A stretch of 40,023 bases of DNA from Prosthecobacter sp. (GCF_014879935.1 NZ_JACSRD010000170.1:1-40023); one strand, 5' to 3'. Counted from the stretch's first letter, positions 25,588 to 33,912 are shown. Notes: generated by a model not told the origin, from the letters alone. Numbers and translations are program-made.

Positions 25588-27504
25588 TTACTGGCCGCGT
25601 TGCTGGCGTTGCTTCTTGATGAAGATGAGGGCGGAAGCCATTCGCTGCTCCAGCGGGTCCAGCGCGTTGATGTTCGGCTCACGCTGATGGGTCTGCACAA
25701 AGGCTTTGATCTTCGGGAAGAGCAAAATGGCTTCATCATCGGTCATCTGAATGCGTGTCGCAGCGATGCAGTCCTGGATGGCTTTCAGCGTCGGCACATC
25801 CACTTGCTTCGACAGGATTTCATAGGCCCGCTGGAAGGGGTTGATGGAGTCGATCAAGTCGATGCTCAGATCGTCGATGTTGATGAACTGCCCAGCCATG
25901 CGGATGAAGCGCTTGTCGCCTTCATGCACGATCTCGCCTCCTGCGATCACGGAGCCCACCACCACGTGCTGGCGCACTTGCTCCTTCTCCTCGGCCGTGA
26001 GCTGCGGGTATTTGGTCTCGATCACCTTTGGGATGAGCACCTTGTTCAGCACCTCGGGGTCGATGGTGCCAGCGATGGCCTTCGTCACGGCGTCATCACC
26101 GAGGATGGCCGCCTTCAAATCATTGATGTCTTGCTCGATGATCTTCTTCACGCGGTCGGTCGTCGCGCCTTTCAGCCCCTTGATGCGGATTTCACCCTTT
26201 GGCGTGTCTTCACCATCCTGCTTGGGTTTGAACTTGATCACCGGGGCCAGCACTTGCTCCATCAGCAGGGAGCAGGTGATGGCTTTCAGCATGTTGTTCA
26301 CGGACAGAGCCACGTCCGGCTGCTTGGCGTCGGGCTGGGCGATCAGGTTGGTGAACTGAGCGTGTTTCTTGCCCACGCTGTCACGCGTGCAGCGCCCGAT
26401 GATCTGGATCACTTCCGTCAATGAACCGCGATAGCCCACCGTCAGAGCGTGCTCGCAGAACTTCCAGTCGAAACCTTCCTTCGCCATACCGAGCGCAATG
26501 ATGAGGTCCATGTCCTCCGGCTTCTCCAGCTTACGCAGATAACCGATCACTCGGCTTCTGCGCTGCTCGTCATCATCCACGAGATCGGCCACCTTGATCA
26601 TCTTGCCGTCTGACTTCCGCTTCACGTTCAGGACACCCGTTTCTGGGTCAGCGGAGACGACCTCACCGATGAGATCGAGGATGGCCCCCACCTCCCCATG
26701 CTTGTCCTTCGTGGATTCACCCGTGCGGACATGGGGAATGTGCAAGATGGTTTTCTGGTTCGTGTCCAGCACTTCACCAATCGCAGTCATGTAGCGCCCT
26801 TGGTAGAAATGGTAGCCGATGCCAAGGGACTTCAGATGTTCGTAACCGTTGAGCTGCTCGTAGTAGTTGTAGGTCACCCCGGTGAACTTCGCTTCATCCT
26901 CCGGCAGCAGCACGGGCTGGCTGTCACCACGGAAGTAGCTGCCCGTCATCGCCACCAGATGCGCCGTGCTGTTGGACATGATGCTGCGCACCAGCTCACC
27001 CAAGCGGCTGTCCTCATTACCTGAAACATGGTGAAACTCATCCACCGCCAGAAGGCAGCCGTTAAAGGCGGCTGCGTTCAGTTCATCAAAGGCAAAGCGC
27101 AGTGTGGCATGAGTGCAGATTAGGATGCGCCCATCACCTTCCAAGAATTTCTTGAAGACACCCACCTTGCCCTTGTCACCGCCGGGGGTGCAGAGGTTGT
27201 GCTCCGGTGGCACCGTCCAATCGGTAAAGAAGCCGTGTTTGCTGAGCTGGGTGCTGTCAAAGGAGCCACCGATGCTGCGCTCTGGCACGGCGATGATGGC
27301 CTTCTTCAGTCCCTGATGATGGAGCTTGTCTAGCGCGATAAACATCAGCGCCCGCGACTTGCCGGAGGCTGGCGGCGCTTTCAGCAGCAGGTATTGGGCA
27401 GCACGGGCGGTATAGGCCCGAGCCTGCATCTCGCGCATCCCCATGGCATCAGTGGAGGTGCTTTCGCCGGTCGTGGCGTATTGAACGTGGATAAGGTCAG
27501 GCAT
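25588..27504 (-). CDS. SF2 DEAD/DEAH helicase of a methyltransferase-helicase-nuclease operon (YeeB-like)
   Basis: The 638-aa ATPase carries motif I APPASGKS (43-50), motif II DEFHH (155-159), motif III-like MTGSYF (186-191) and motif VI QIIGRCTRD (367-375). The C-terminal third (about 430-638) is helical, with KGLKGATTDRVKKIIEQDIN and a charged EEKEQVRQHVVVG stretch, and matches no catalytic domain. It is expected to translocate on or unwind DNA, as restriction-type helicases do. It lies 27 bp after the methyltransferase and 3 bp before the nuclease gene. Confidence 0.92.
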   Translation of the reverse strand: MPDLIHVQYATTGESTSTDAMGMREMQARAYTARAAQYLLLKAPPASGKSRALMFIALDKLHHQGLKKAIIAVPERSIGGSFDSTQLSKHGFFTDWTVPPEHNLCTPGGDKGKVGVFKKFLEGDGRILICTHATLRFAFDELNAAAFNGCLLAVDEFHHVSGNEDSRLGELVRSIMSNSTAHLVAMTGSYFRGDSQPVLLPEDEAKFTGVTYNYYEQLNGYEHLKSLGIGYHFYQGRYMTAIGEVLDTNQKTILHIPHVRTGESTKDKHGEVGAILDLIGEVVSADPETGVLNVKRKSDGKMIKVADLVDDDEQRRSRVIGYLRKLEKPEDMDLIIALGMAKEGFDWKFCEHALTVGYRGSLTEVIQIIGRCTRDSVGKKHAQFTNLIAQPDAKQPDVALSVNNMLKAITCSLLMEQVLAPVIKFKPKQDGEDTPKGEIRIKGLKGATTDRVKKIIEQDINDLKAAILGDDAVTKAIAGTIDPEVLNKVLIPKVIETKYPQLTAEEKEQVRQHVVVGSVIAGGEIVHEGDKRFIRMAGQFINIDDLSIDLIDSINPFQRAYEILSKQVDVPTLKAIQDCIAATRIQMTDDEAILLFPKIKAFVQTHQREPNINALDPLEQRMASALIFIKKQRQQRGQ

Positions 27505-27531
27505 GATTCAGAAGTGATTGGTCGGAGGTTA

Positions 27532-30225
27532 CTAGGCGGTTTCTTCGGCGGTCATCTTTTCATAGAGTGCGAAGAGATACTCCAACCGCTCATCATCACT
27601 GGTAAAGGGCTTCCCTCGGTAACATTTCTCGACAGCTACATCGAGGGCCTGGTGTGATTCGAGAAGGCCTACAGGCATGTTCTCGGGGTCATACAACCAA
27701 GCGGGGCTTTTTGGAAAGTGCTTCTCACGTTCATTCAAAACGTTCTCCGCTAAATGAACCAAGTTGGATTTTTGCTCATCACTAAGCGTGGGGAATGGGA
27801 ATGTGTTATAGCAGATTGTTGTTGAATAACGGACACCCTCTGCACCGAGACGTCCAGCTACAGTCCGCACCCATACCATGTGCATCCGGCTTGAAATAAG
27901 GGCAAGCAGCCACAGGTCAGCGTTGTAAACGGTAAGCGCGAGGTTTGTTATAATCGTATCCGAATCCAGCAACCCGATTGGCAGATATTTGCGCTTCTCC
28001 GGGCTAACGGACGGAATAATAAAGCTGTGTCCGTCAACGTGGGCTCTTTGCGCAAACTGGTGCGGAATTGTTGCATACCCATTGGTCGTGTTTGCAGCCG
28101 AATCCAATCGGAACTGCTCGACCTTGCGTATGCGCGCAGCGATTGGAGGTATGCTCAAAGCCAATTTGAGCTGCGTGTTCGAAATCCACAGACACCAACG
28201 TTTCTTACCATTGAAAAACTCATCTGCACCAGCAAGCGACCGAATCAAAGGTGCAGATTCAGGATAAGCGGACAACAAGTCATCTCGCTCGGCGCGCTCA
28301 AGTATCAGGTGCCCGCCATCCCTTGCCATACTTCCCATTACCGCTTCAGGACGGGGACTCACCGGGATTCGGCGTTTCCCCACGATTAGATCGGGTCCAT
28401 TTGCGAGGTAAGGATTTATATTTTCCACCCGTGTCTTCAGATCGTGTGAATAGAGCCACTTATCTTTGGGGAGCACCTTTCTCAGTCCAATGATGGCACA
28501 GGTTACTGCTGCTGCGCCTTTTGCATTATTTGTCCATTTAAAGGAGGGATAAGTGAAGCCGATTTCGACGCCAACGTTGAGTATACGAGGCCAGAGAATC
28601 GCAACATGATCGCCTTGGCAGATGGAATTCGTCGTGACGAATGCTAGCTGTGCAGGGCAAGCGGACACGAACAAAGCGCCTTTCAAAAACCAGCAAGAAA
28701 TTAGATCAGCATCTTTGTGTTCGGGCGCATTGCCAAAACACCGACGAACGCTCTCTTTTTGTTCCGGTGTCTGCTTTCTAGCTCCTGAGTAAGGAGGATT
28801 GCCTATGATAAAAATTTCCGACCCTTCAACAGGATTGCACACCTTCTGCCAATCAAGCTGCGTGGCATCACCACGGACAATGTTTGCCCCATCCTTTAAT
28901 GGTAGTGACGCGGGGGCATTCCCGAACGCCGCTTTGAACTCCAAGTTCATTTGATGCTCTGCTAGCCAAAGGGCGAGAATGGCCACCTCATGAGCGAAGT
29001 CGTCCAACTCAATTCCATAGAACTGACTGACATGAATCCCGGGCAGGCGCAGGCTACCCTGCTTATCCAGCGCATCTAGCTCCCGGAAGACGGCCATTTC
29101 CAGCCGCCGAAGTTCTTTATACGCGATGATGAGGAAGTTCCCCGAGCCGCAGGCAGGGTCGAAGATGCGGAGCTTGTAAAGCCGAGCGAGTAACTTCTTG
29201 AGCTTGGTCTCGCTACCTTTGGCCTTAGACAGTTCCTCATAAAGATCATCCAGAAACAGGGGCTTGATGACCTTCATGATGTTCGGCACGGAGGTGTAGT
29301 GCATGCCCAACTCGGCACGCTTCTCGTCATCCACCACGCCCTGGAACATGGAGCCGAAGATGTCGGGATTGATCTCCTTCCAGCTCTTCTTCCCCAACTC
29401 GATGAGCTTTTGTCGGGACTTGGCTGAGAACTCGGGAATGGCGGAATGGCGCGTGTCCGTGTCATTAAACAAGCCTCCGTTCACATACTTGAAGTCTTTG
29501 AAGTGCTCTTTGGGCTTTGTCTTCGCTCGGGCATGGTCTGTATTCAGATGAAGGAAGAGGTCACGAAGAAACTCCGCCACGTCCGAGCCATCGCCCTGGG
29601 TGTAGCCTTCGAGGGCGGAGATGAAGGCTTTTTCCGGGAAGATACCTGTATCCTCAGCGAAGTAACAGAACAGCAGACGGGTGAGGAAGACATTCAACGC
29701 ATGGCGATCCTCCTTCGTCTTCGGCGGATTGTCGGCGCGAATGAGGTCGTAGAGCTTCGCCATGTGCTCAGCGGCCTTCACATCCGCCTCGGCCTCGGCC
29801 TGAAACACGGTCTTCTCCATGCCCGCCAGCGGCAGGAAGAAGGTGTAGTGCTCATGCAGGTCCGCGATGGGGAACTCCTCCGTCTCGCCCTTCTTCGTGT
29901 CGAAGGCCGCCAGAGTCTTAAAGTCCGTAGCGATGAGGAAGCGCGGCTTGCTGGCTTTGATCTTCGCGTCCGCCTTCGCCGTAGCCAGCGCCTGCGCGGG
30001 TGTCGTGGTTTTGGGCTTCAGCGGCTCAAAGTAAATCTTGTCCTTCAGGAGTGTGCAGCCCGGCTTTTTTGCCATGTTGATGTTGCCGCTTTTTAACCGC
30101 GAGATGATCGACTTCGAGATGCCGAAACTGGCAAGGAACTCATAGATGAAGCTCTCAGGAACGAGCTTTCCCGAGAGCGCGGTGAGGGCGTCGATGATTT
30201 CGGAGAGGTGGTGGCCTTTGGACAT
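27532..30225 (-). CDS. Adenine-specific DNA methyltransferase, MmeI-like without nuclease domain (YeeA-like)
   Basis: The 897-aa protein has SAM motif I DPACGSGNF (356-364) and motif IV NPPYSG (476-481), an alpha-helical MmeI-type spacer before them (LNVFLTRLLFCYFAEDTGIF at 177-196; GMHYTSVPNIMKVIKPLF at 307-324), and a target-recognition/C-terminal region after about 600. MmeI-like enzymes normally carry a PD-(D/E)xK nuclease at the N-terminus; here the first 90 residues are a short HTH-like segment (IYEFLASFGISKSIISRLKSG) and a lysine-rich linker, and no D..ExK pattern is seen. B. subtilis YeeA (DnmA) is a methyltransferase of this general type, encoded ahead of yeeB and yeeC. The role could be restriction, epigenetic control, or both. 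Confidence 0.92.
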   Translation of the reverse strand: MSKGHHLSEIIDALTALSGKLVPESFIYEFLASFGISKSIISRLKSGNINMAKKPGCTLLKDKIYFEPLKPKTTTPAQALATAKADAKIKASKPRFLIATDFKTLAAFDTKKGETEEFPIADLHEHYTFFLPLAGMEKTVFQAEAEADVKAAEHMAKLYDLIRADNPPKTKEDRHALNVFLTRLLFCYFAEDTGIFPEKAFISALEGYTQGDGSDVAEFLRDLFLHLNTDHARAKTKPKEHFKDFKYVNGGLFNDTDTRHSAIPEFSAKSRQKLIELGKKSWKEINPDIFGSMFQGVVDDEKRAELGMHYTSVPNIMKVIKPLFLDDLYEELSKAKGSETKLKKLLARLYKLRIFDPACGSGNFLIIAYKELRRLEMAVFRELDALDKQGSLRLPGIHVSQFYGIELDDFAHEVAILALWLAEHQMNLEFKAAFGNAPASLPLKDGANIVRGDATQLDWQKVCNPVEGSEIFIIGNPPYSGARKQTPEQKESVRRCFGNAPEHKDADLISCWFLKGALFVSACPAQLAFVTTNSICQGDHVAILWPRILNVGVEIGFTYPSFKWTNNAKGAAAVTCAIIGLRKVLPKDKWLYSHDLKTRVENINPYLANGPDLIVGKRRIPVSPRPEAVMGSMARDGGHLILERAERDDLLSAYPESAPLIRSLAGADEFFNGKKRWCLWISNTQLKLALSIPPIAARIRKVEQFRLDSAANTTNGYATIPHQFAQRAHVDGHSFIIPSVSPEKRKYLPIGLLDSDTIITNLALTVYNADLWLLALISSRMHMVWVRTVAGRLGAEGVRYSTTICYNTFPFPTLSDEQKSNLVHLAENVLNEREKHFPKSPAWLYDPENMPVGLLESHQALDVAVEKCYRGKPFTSDDERLEYLFALYEKMTAEETA

Positions 30226-30352
30226 TCGGTATCTTTAACCGCATCCATCGGCCCCTGTCATAATTTTTCCCTTCGTAGGCGATCTTCTCCCGAAAATAAC
30301 CATTGCCAAAAACCGGGGTGATCCTGCAAAATCCATCCCCATGCCGGAACCG

Positions 30353-30390
30353 TTGACATGGAACTCAGGAGTGGTGTGGAATTCTTCCAC
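30353..30390 (+). promoter_or_regulatory. Weak promoter-like box with a palindrome before the 160-aa gene
   Basis: TTGACA (30353-30358) is followed after 18 bp by a poor -10 (TGGAAT). The 15-bp perfect palindrome GTGGAA-TTC-TTCCAC (30376-30390) overlaps it, 47 bp before the ATG at 30437. This could be an operator, but only position supports it. Confidence 0.3.
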
Positions 30391-30436
30391 GCCAGGGGCG
30401 CTATGGAATGGCACGGCCAACACAAGCCACACCACC

Positions 30437-30919
30437 ATGACTCAAGACCTCATCGCACTGGACATCTCAGACGCGGACTGGACCGCGATTGATGCTGCCC
30501 TCACCACCCTCGAAGAAAAACTCGGTGCCAAGCTGCTCGACCTCACCGTGGAGCAGCGCAGCCGACTCACCAAGATGGGCGACAAAAGCGAAGCCTTTTG
30601 CCGCCAAGCGCTCGTCACCGGACGCCAGAATGCGGGCAAGCTGCCGACCGATACCGCCGCTGATCTGACTGCCGAGGAGGCCGACCTAGCAGCGCTCGAC
30701 AAGCTGCGCCCGCGCCTCGCACGTCTCACGGCGCTCACGGAGAAGGCGGATGATTCCGAAGTCGCCACGGGTAGCGACATCATGGTCTTCAGTCTGACGC
30801 TGTATGGCATCCTGAAAGCCATCGGAGCCGGTGCAGGTCTGGACGCGCTCAAGGCCCAGATGGGTGCCCGCTTTGCCCGTGGCCCGAAAGCTCCGCCTCC
30901 AGCCCCGCCCGCTCCGTAA
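30437..30919 (+). CDS. Helical protein of unknown function
   Basis: The 160-aa product begins MTQDLIALDISDADWTAIDA, with LEEKLGAKLLDLTVEQRSRL, TKMGDKSEAFCRQAL, LDKLRPRLARLTALTEKADD and a hydrophobic SDIMVFSLTLYGILKAIG stretch near residues 113-130; it ends in a proline/alanine tail. I recognise the 'L-T-x-E-x-R-x-x-L-x-K-M-G-D-K-(S/T)-x-A-F' pattern as a recurrent unknown family in Bacteroidota and Verrucomicrobiota. A longer frame starts at 30341, but the upstream part looks like leader. The 21-bp array at 30934 and the collagen-like gene follow on the same strand. Confidence 0.75.
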   Translation: MTQDLIALDISDADWTAIDAALTTLEEKLGAKLLDLTVEQRSRLTKMGDKSEAFCRQALVTGRQNAGKLPTDTAADLTAEEADLAALDKLRPRLARLTALTEKADDSEVATGSDIMVFSLTLYGILKAIGAGAGLDALKAQMGARFARGPKAPPPAPPAP

Positions 30920-30933
30920 CGCCCCGGCGAGTG

Positions 30934-31190
30934 CAAGGCTCTGACGGCGGCGTGCAAGGTCCAACCCCTCGCACGCCACCTCTAAACCCTTGCCCGCCAG
31001 CCCAAAAGGCTCGTGTGCAAGCCTCGGAGCCTCGCCCGCCAGCCTCAAAACGTCGTAAACCGGCCAAAAACCATCGGATCGCCAGCCTCCGAGCCTTGCG
31101 TGCAAGGCAAATACCCTCGCGAACCGCCCTCCGAGCTTTGCGGCCAAGCCCCGGACGGTTGCCCGCCAAGCCTGAACCGTTGCCCGCAAG
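30934..31190. repeat. Degenerate 21-bp tandem array, about 12 units
   Basis: Starting at 30934, units of 21 bp follow the pattern (C)CAAGCCT..(A/G)..CTTGCCCG, with one 1-bp phase slip near 31078. Unit joins form short hairpins such as CCTTGC-GT-GCAAGG near 31092-31105 and variants of CTTGC-nn-GCAAG. The units have diverged far more than those at 3388. Open frames through the array give 7-residue repeats on both strands without domain support, so it is treated as non-coding. It fills the space between the 160-aa gene and the collagen-like gene. Confidence 0.75.
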
Positions 31191-31236
31191 CCCTACACCC
31201 CAAATTCCACCGCTCAGGGACTGAGCGGACCACTTT

Positions 31237-31851
31237 ATGTCATTCGACCCCAATCTCCCCCAGGAAGGCACCCCGCTGGATGCCGTGCAGATGCGCAGCC
31301 AGCTCAACGGGCTGAAAGCCATCATTGATGCCATCCTCACCCTCACCGCCGCCCAGGTGGACGGCGTGAACACCGTGGAACCCGGCACCCCCGCGAATGC
31401 CTCTGTGAGTGTGACTGGAAACACCCTGCACTTCACCTTCGACATCCCACGCGGGAACGACGGCAGCCAAGGGCAGCCCGGAACCAACGGCAGCGATGGC
31501 GGCCCCGGCGCTGATGGTCCACAGGGACCGCCCTTTGCCAACGCCATTGTCGATGCGGTGAACACCCTGAATCCGGGTGAACCTGCCACCGTGAGCGTGA
31601 GCTTCGATGGCAGCAACGTCCGCTTCACCATCGGCATCCCACGCGGCAGCGACGGCAGCAGTGGAAGCAACGGCAGCGACGGTGCCCAAGGCCCGCCCGG
31701 CGAGGTCAGCCAAGCCCAACTCGACAACGCCATCAGCGGAACGAGTGCGAACACCAACAACGTGAGCACGCTGGACACCGGCTTTGCCGATCCCGACATG
31801 GAGGCGCTGCGCCAAAAGGTGAATGAGATGATCCTGAACGGGCGGAGGTAG
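31237..31851 (+). CDS. Collagen-like / tail-fibre-like repeat protein
   Basis: The 204-aa product has an N-terminal MSFDPNLPQEGTPLDAVQMR with a helix, then two copies of one module: VNTVEPGTPANASVSVTGN...FTFDIPRGNDG (about 43-80) and VNTLNPGEPATVSVSFDGS...FTIGIPRGSDG (about 108-145). Each is followed by Gly-X-Y collagen triplets (about 81-102 and 146-160). 'IPRG-x-D-G' leading into Gly-X-Y repeats is typical of phage tail fibres and surface adhesins, which form trimers. The C-terminus LDTGFADPDMEALRQKVNEM is helical; its coding DNA is present a second time at 32374-32464. No signal peptide is seen. Confidence 0.85.
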   Translation: MSFDPNLPQEGTPLDAVQMRSQLNGLKAIIDAILTLTAAQVDGVNTVEPGTPANASVSVTGNTLHFTFDIPRGNDGSQGQPGTNGSDGGPGADGPQGPPFANAIVDAVNTLNPGEPATVSVSFDGSNVRFTIGIPRGSDGSSGSNGSDGAQGPPGEVSQAQLDNAISGTSANTNNVSTLDTGFADPDMEALRQKVNEMILNGRR

Positions 31852-32013
31852 AGGAAGCCGTGCGACTTCCCACTCGCCTTGACTTTCCATGGTATCCTCG
31901 GAGACTCGCGCCGCACGTCCGGCTTTCGCGTGGCTGGATGAGTATCGAAGAAAACTGTGTCCGAATCTGATTCGCCCACAGTTTATTGTGACTGAACAAC
32001 GTTCGCCCAAGAA

Positions 32014-32367
32014 ATGAAGAAGATTGGAACAACCACCACAGGCAGCGTGATCGTTGAGATGACGACGCAAGAATATGACGCGCTGCAACAGCTTCAGGTC
32101 GGAGGATCTGCCCCCTCTGCGAAGGTTGCGACCGATCACGAGGTAGCCCCCCGCATGAATCATTCCGAGAGGTCGTCGTATGTGGCAGACCGATTGAAGA
32201 AGCTCAGCCCGAAGAAGAAGGACGGAGTCATTCGGTCCATTGAGGCGATGTTTCAGTTTGGTGGCGGCATCGACTCTTCCGAGGTTGAGAAGGTCATAGC
32301 CACGCTGCAGAAGCAGAAGTTTTTCTCCATTGCTCCAGATGGCCGAGTTACCTACACCAAGGGCTAA
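32014..32367 (+). CDS. Small unknown protein between two copies of a collagen gene 3' end
   Basis: The 117-aa product begins MKKIGTTTTGSVIVEMTTQE and continues with YDALQQL, RSSYVADRLKKLSPKKKDGV and IRSIEAMFQFGGGIDSSEVE, ending VTYTKG. It is soluble and probably a small wedge of beta strand plus helices. 'V-I-V-E-(M/L)-T-x-(Q/E)-E-(Y/F)-x-A-L' and 'K-K-x-x-(V/L)-(I/V)-R-S-I-E-A-M-F-Q-F' recur in a small unknown family that I know only from memory. The gene has a 162-bp non-coding leader (31852-32013) without a clear promoter, and ends 6 bp before the duplicated collagen tail. Confidence 0.78.
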   Translation: MKKIGTTTTGSVIVEMTTQEYDALQQLQVGGSAPSAKVATDHEVAPRMNHSERSSYVADRLKKLSPKKKDGVIRSIEAMFQFGGGIDSSEVEKVIATLQKQKFFSIAPDGRVTYTKG

Positions 32368-32373
32368 TTTTGA

Positions 32374-32464
32374 CGTGAGCACGCTGGACACTGGCTTTGC
32401 CGATCCCGACATGGAGGCGCTAAGGCAGAAGGTGAATGAGATGATTCTCAATGGGCGGCGGTAA
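32374..32464 (+). pseudogene. Remnant: 3' end of a second collagen-like gene
   Basis: These 91 bp align without gaps to the last 91 bp of the collagen-like gene (31761-31851). About ten bases differ, and every difference leaves the encoded residues (VSTLDTGFADPDMEALRQKV, NEMILNGRR, stop) unchanged. The fragment therefore once belonged to a second intact gene rather than being a fresh copy. Its 5' part is gone. Confidence 0.85.
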
Positions 32465-32508
32465 GAGGCGCAGAAAACTACTGGTGCCTGAAGGATGCGT
32501 TTGAGGGA

Positions 32509-33891
32509 GTGCAGATTTTGGGAGCGACCGGCTCTGGCAAATCATCAGGGAGTGGGCAAGCCCTCGCCAAGGCGTTCATGGAGTCCAATCTAGGCGGACT
32601 GGTTCTGACTGCCAAGAACGACGAAGTGCTCTCGTGGAAGCGCTACGCCAAGGCCGCAGGCCGTGAGTCAGAATTGCTCATTGTCGGCCCCGACTCACCC
32701 CACCGGTTCAACTTCCTGCGCTACGAATTGAAGCGGCCAGGAACCGGGGCAGGGCACACCGAAAACCTCGTGAACCTGTTTTGCAGCGTGCTGGAAGCTG
32801 CCGAGCGAAAGCAGGGGCAGGGCGGCGGCCAGGACGCTTATTGGCAGCGCACGTTGAAGCAGCTTCTCCGCAATGCGATTGACCTCGCTGTTCTCGCTTT
32901 GGACGACATCGACCTGCCGTCCCTCTACCGGATCATCACCTCCGCGCCCCGTTCCACAGATGAGGCCGAGAATCCCGACTGGCAGAAGAAATCGGCCTGC
33001 TTTGCATTGCTGGAAGTAGCGACGGCAAAAACCAAAGAGAAGGGCAGGGCGAACGACTTGGAACTGACGCGGGATTTCTGGCTGCGGGAGTTTCCCAGCC
33101 TTGCCCCTGAAACCCGCTCCGTGATCGTCTCCACCTTCACCAGCATGGCCGATTGTTTTTTGCGCGGCCTGCTGCGTGACCTGTTCTGCACCGACCTCAC
33201 CTTCACCCCCGAAGACACATTCAATGGCAAGATCATCATCCTCAATCTGCCGGTGAAGGAGTTCAATGAGCTGGGCCAGTTCGCCCAGGTGCTTTTCAAG
33301 TTCATCTGGCAGAGGGCGGTCGAACGGAGGATTTCTGCGGACATGAGCCGCGAAGCAGCCCAGGCCGCAGCTCGCCCCGTTTTCCTTTGGGCGGACGAAT
33401 CGCAGTTTTTCGTCAATTCCTACGATGCGCTCTTCCAGAGCACGGCGCGAAGCTCCCGCGCCTGCACCGTTTATCTGACTCAGAACCTCCCCAGCTACTT
33501 CTCTGCCTTCGGAGGGCAGAACTCCCGCTCCGATGCGGAGAGCTTTCTTGGCAACCTCCAGACCAAGATTTTCCATGCCAACGGCGACCCTACCACGAAC
33601 AACTGGGCGGCGGACTCCATCGGCAAGACGCGGCAGGCCACGTTCTACGGTGGACTCTCCGAAGCCATGGCACGCGGAGCCGGAGGACTCAGCCAAAACG
33701 CCGGAGGCAGCATGGTGGTGGAATACGTCGTGCAGCCGCAGGAGTTTACGATGCTGCGCACGGGCGGCCCGGAATCAGAGTTCCTGGTGGACTCCATCAT
33801 CTTTCAAGGCGGGCGGCGATGGCTCGCCACCAAGAAGGGCGAGCCGGTCGCTCAGAATTTCATCCGGCATGTCTTCTCGCAAAAGTCATAG
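32509..33891 (+). CDS. Conjugative coupling ATPase (TraG/VirD4/TraM-recognition type), 5'-truncated
   Basis: The readable 460 aa start at GTG 32509 with MQILGATGSGKSSGSG, placing Walker A (GATGSGKS, 5-12) at the extreme N-terminus; a Walker B-like PVFLWADESQFF follows near 290-300, then CTVYLTQNLPSYFSAFGG and the C-terminal TraG/TraM-recognition part. Upstream, the frame stays open to 32440 and reads NYWCLKDAFEGV just before the GTG, the segment normally found inside these proteins ('W-T-L-x-D-A-F-E-G-x-Q-I-F-G-A-T-G-S-G-K'). No ATG exists there, so the original start was lost, directly after the collagen remnant. No membrane helix remains. Such ATPases pump plasmid DNA into a type IV channel; function here is doubtful. 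Confidence 0.85.
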   Translation: MQILGATGSGKSSGSGQALAKAFMESNLGGLVLTAKNDEVLSWKRYAKAAGRESELLIVGPDSPHRFNFLRYELKRPGTGAGHTENLVNLFCSVLEAAERKQGQGGGQDAYWQRTLKQLLRNAIDLAVLALDDIDLPSLYRIITSAPRSTDEAENPDWQKKSACFALLEVATAKTKEKGRANDLELTRDFWLREFPSLAPETRSVIVSTFTSMADCFLRGLLRDLFCTDLTFTPEDTFNGKIIILNLPVKEFNELGQFAQVLFKFIWQRAVERRISADMSREAAQAAARPVFLWADESQFFVNSYDALFQSTARSSRACTVYLTQNLPSYFSAFGGQNSRSDAESFLGNLQTKIFHANGDPTTNNWAADSIGKTRQATFYGGLSEAMARGAGGLSQNAGGSMVVEYVVQPQEFTMLRTGGPESEFLVDSIIFQGGRRWLATKKGEPVAQNFIRHVFSQKS

Positions 33892-33912
33892 GGCAGGGCA
33901 ACTCATTCGCTC

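Noticed and set aside
24400..30225. DISARM or BREX defence system
   Set aside because: There is no DUF1998 or phospholipase-D partner, no cytosine methyltransferase, and no BREX-type phosphatase or Lon-like gene; the three-gene order fits yeeA-yeeB-yeeC better.
30849..32451. Long minus-strand frames over the 21-bp array and the collagen-like gene
   Set aside because: They are shadows of repeats and of the plus-strand Gly-X-Y coding sequence and contain no domain.
32509..33891. Complete type IV secretion or conjugation system
   Set aside because: No relaxase, VirB4 or other channel gene is seen and the coupling ATPase has lost its front, so transfer by itself is not supported.
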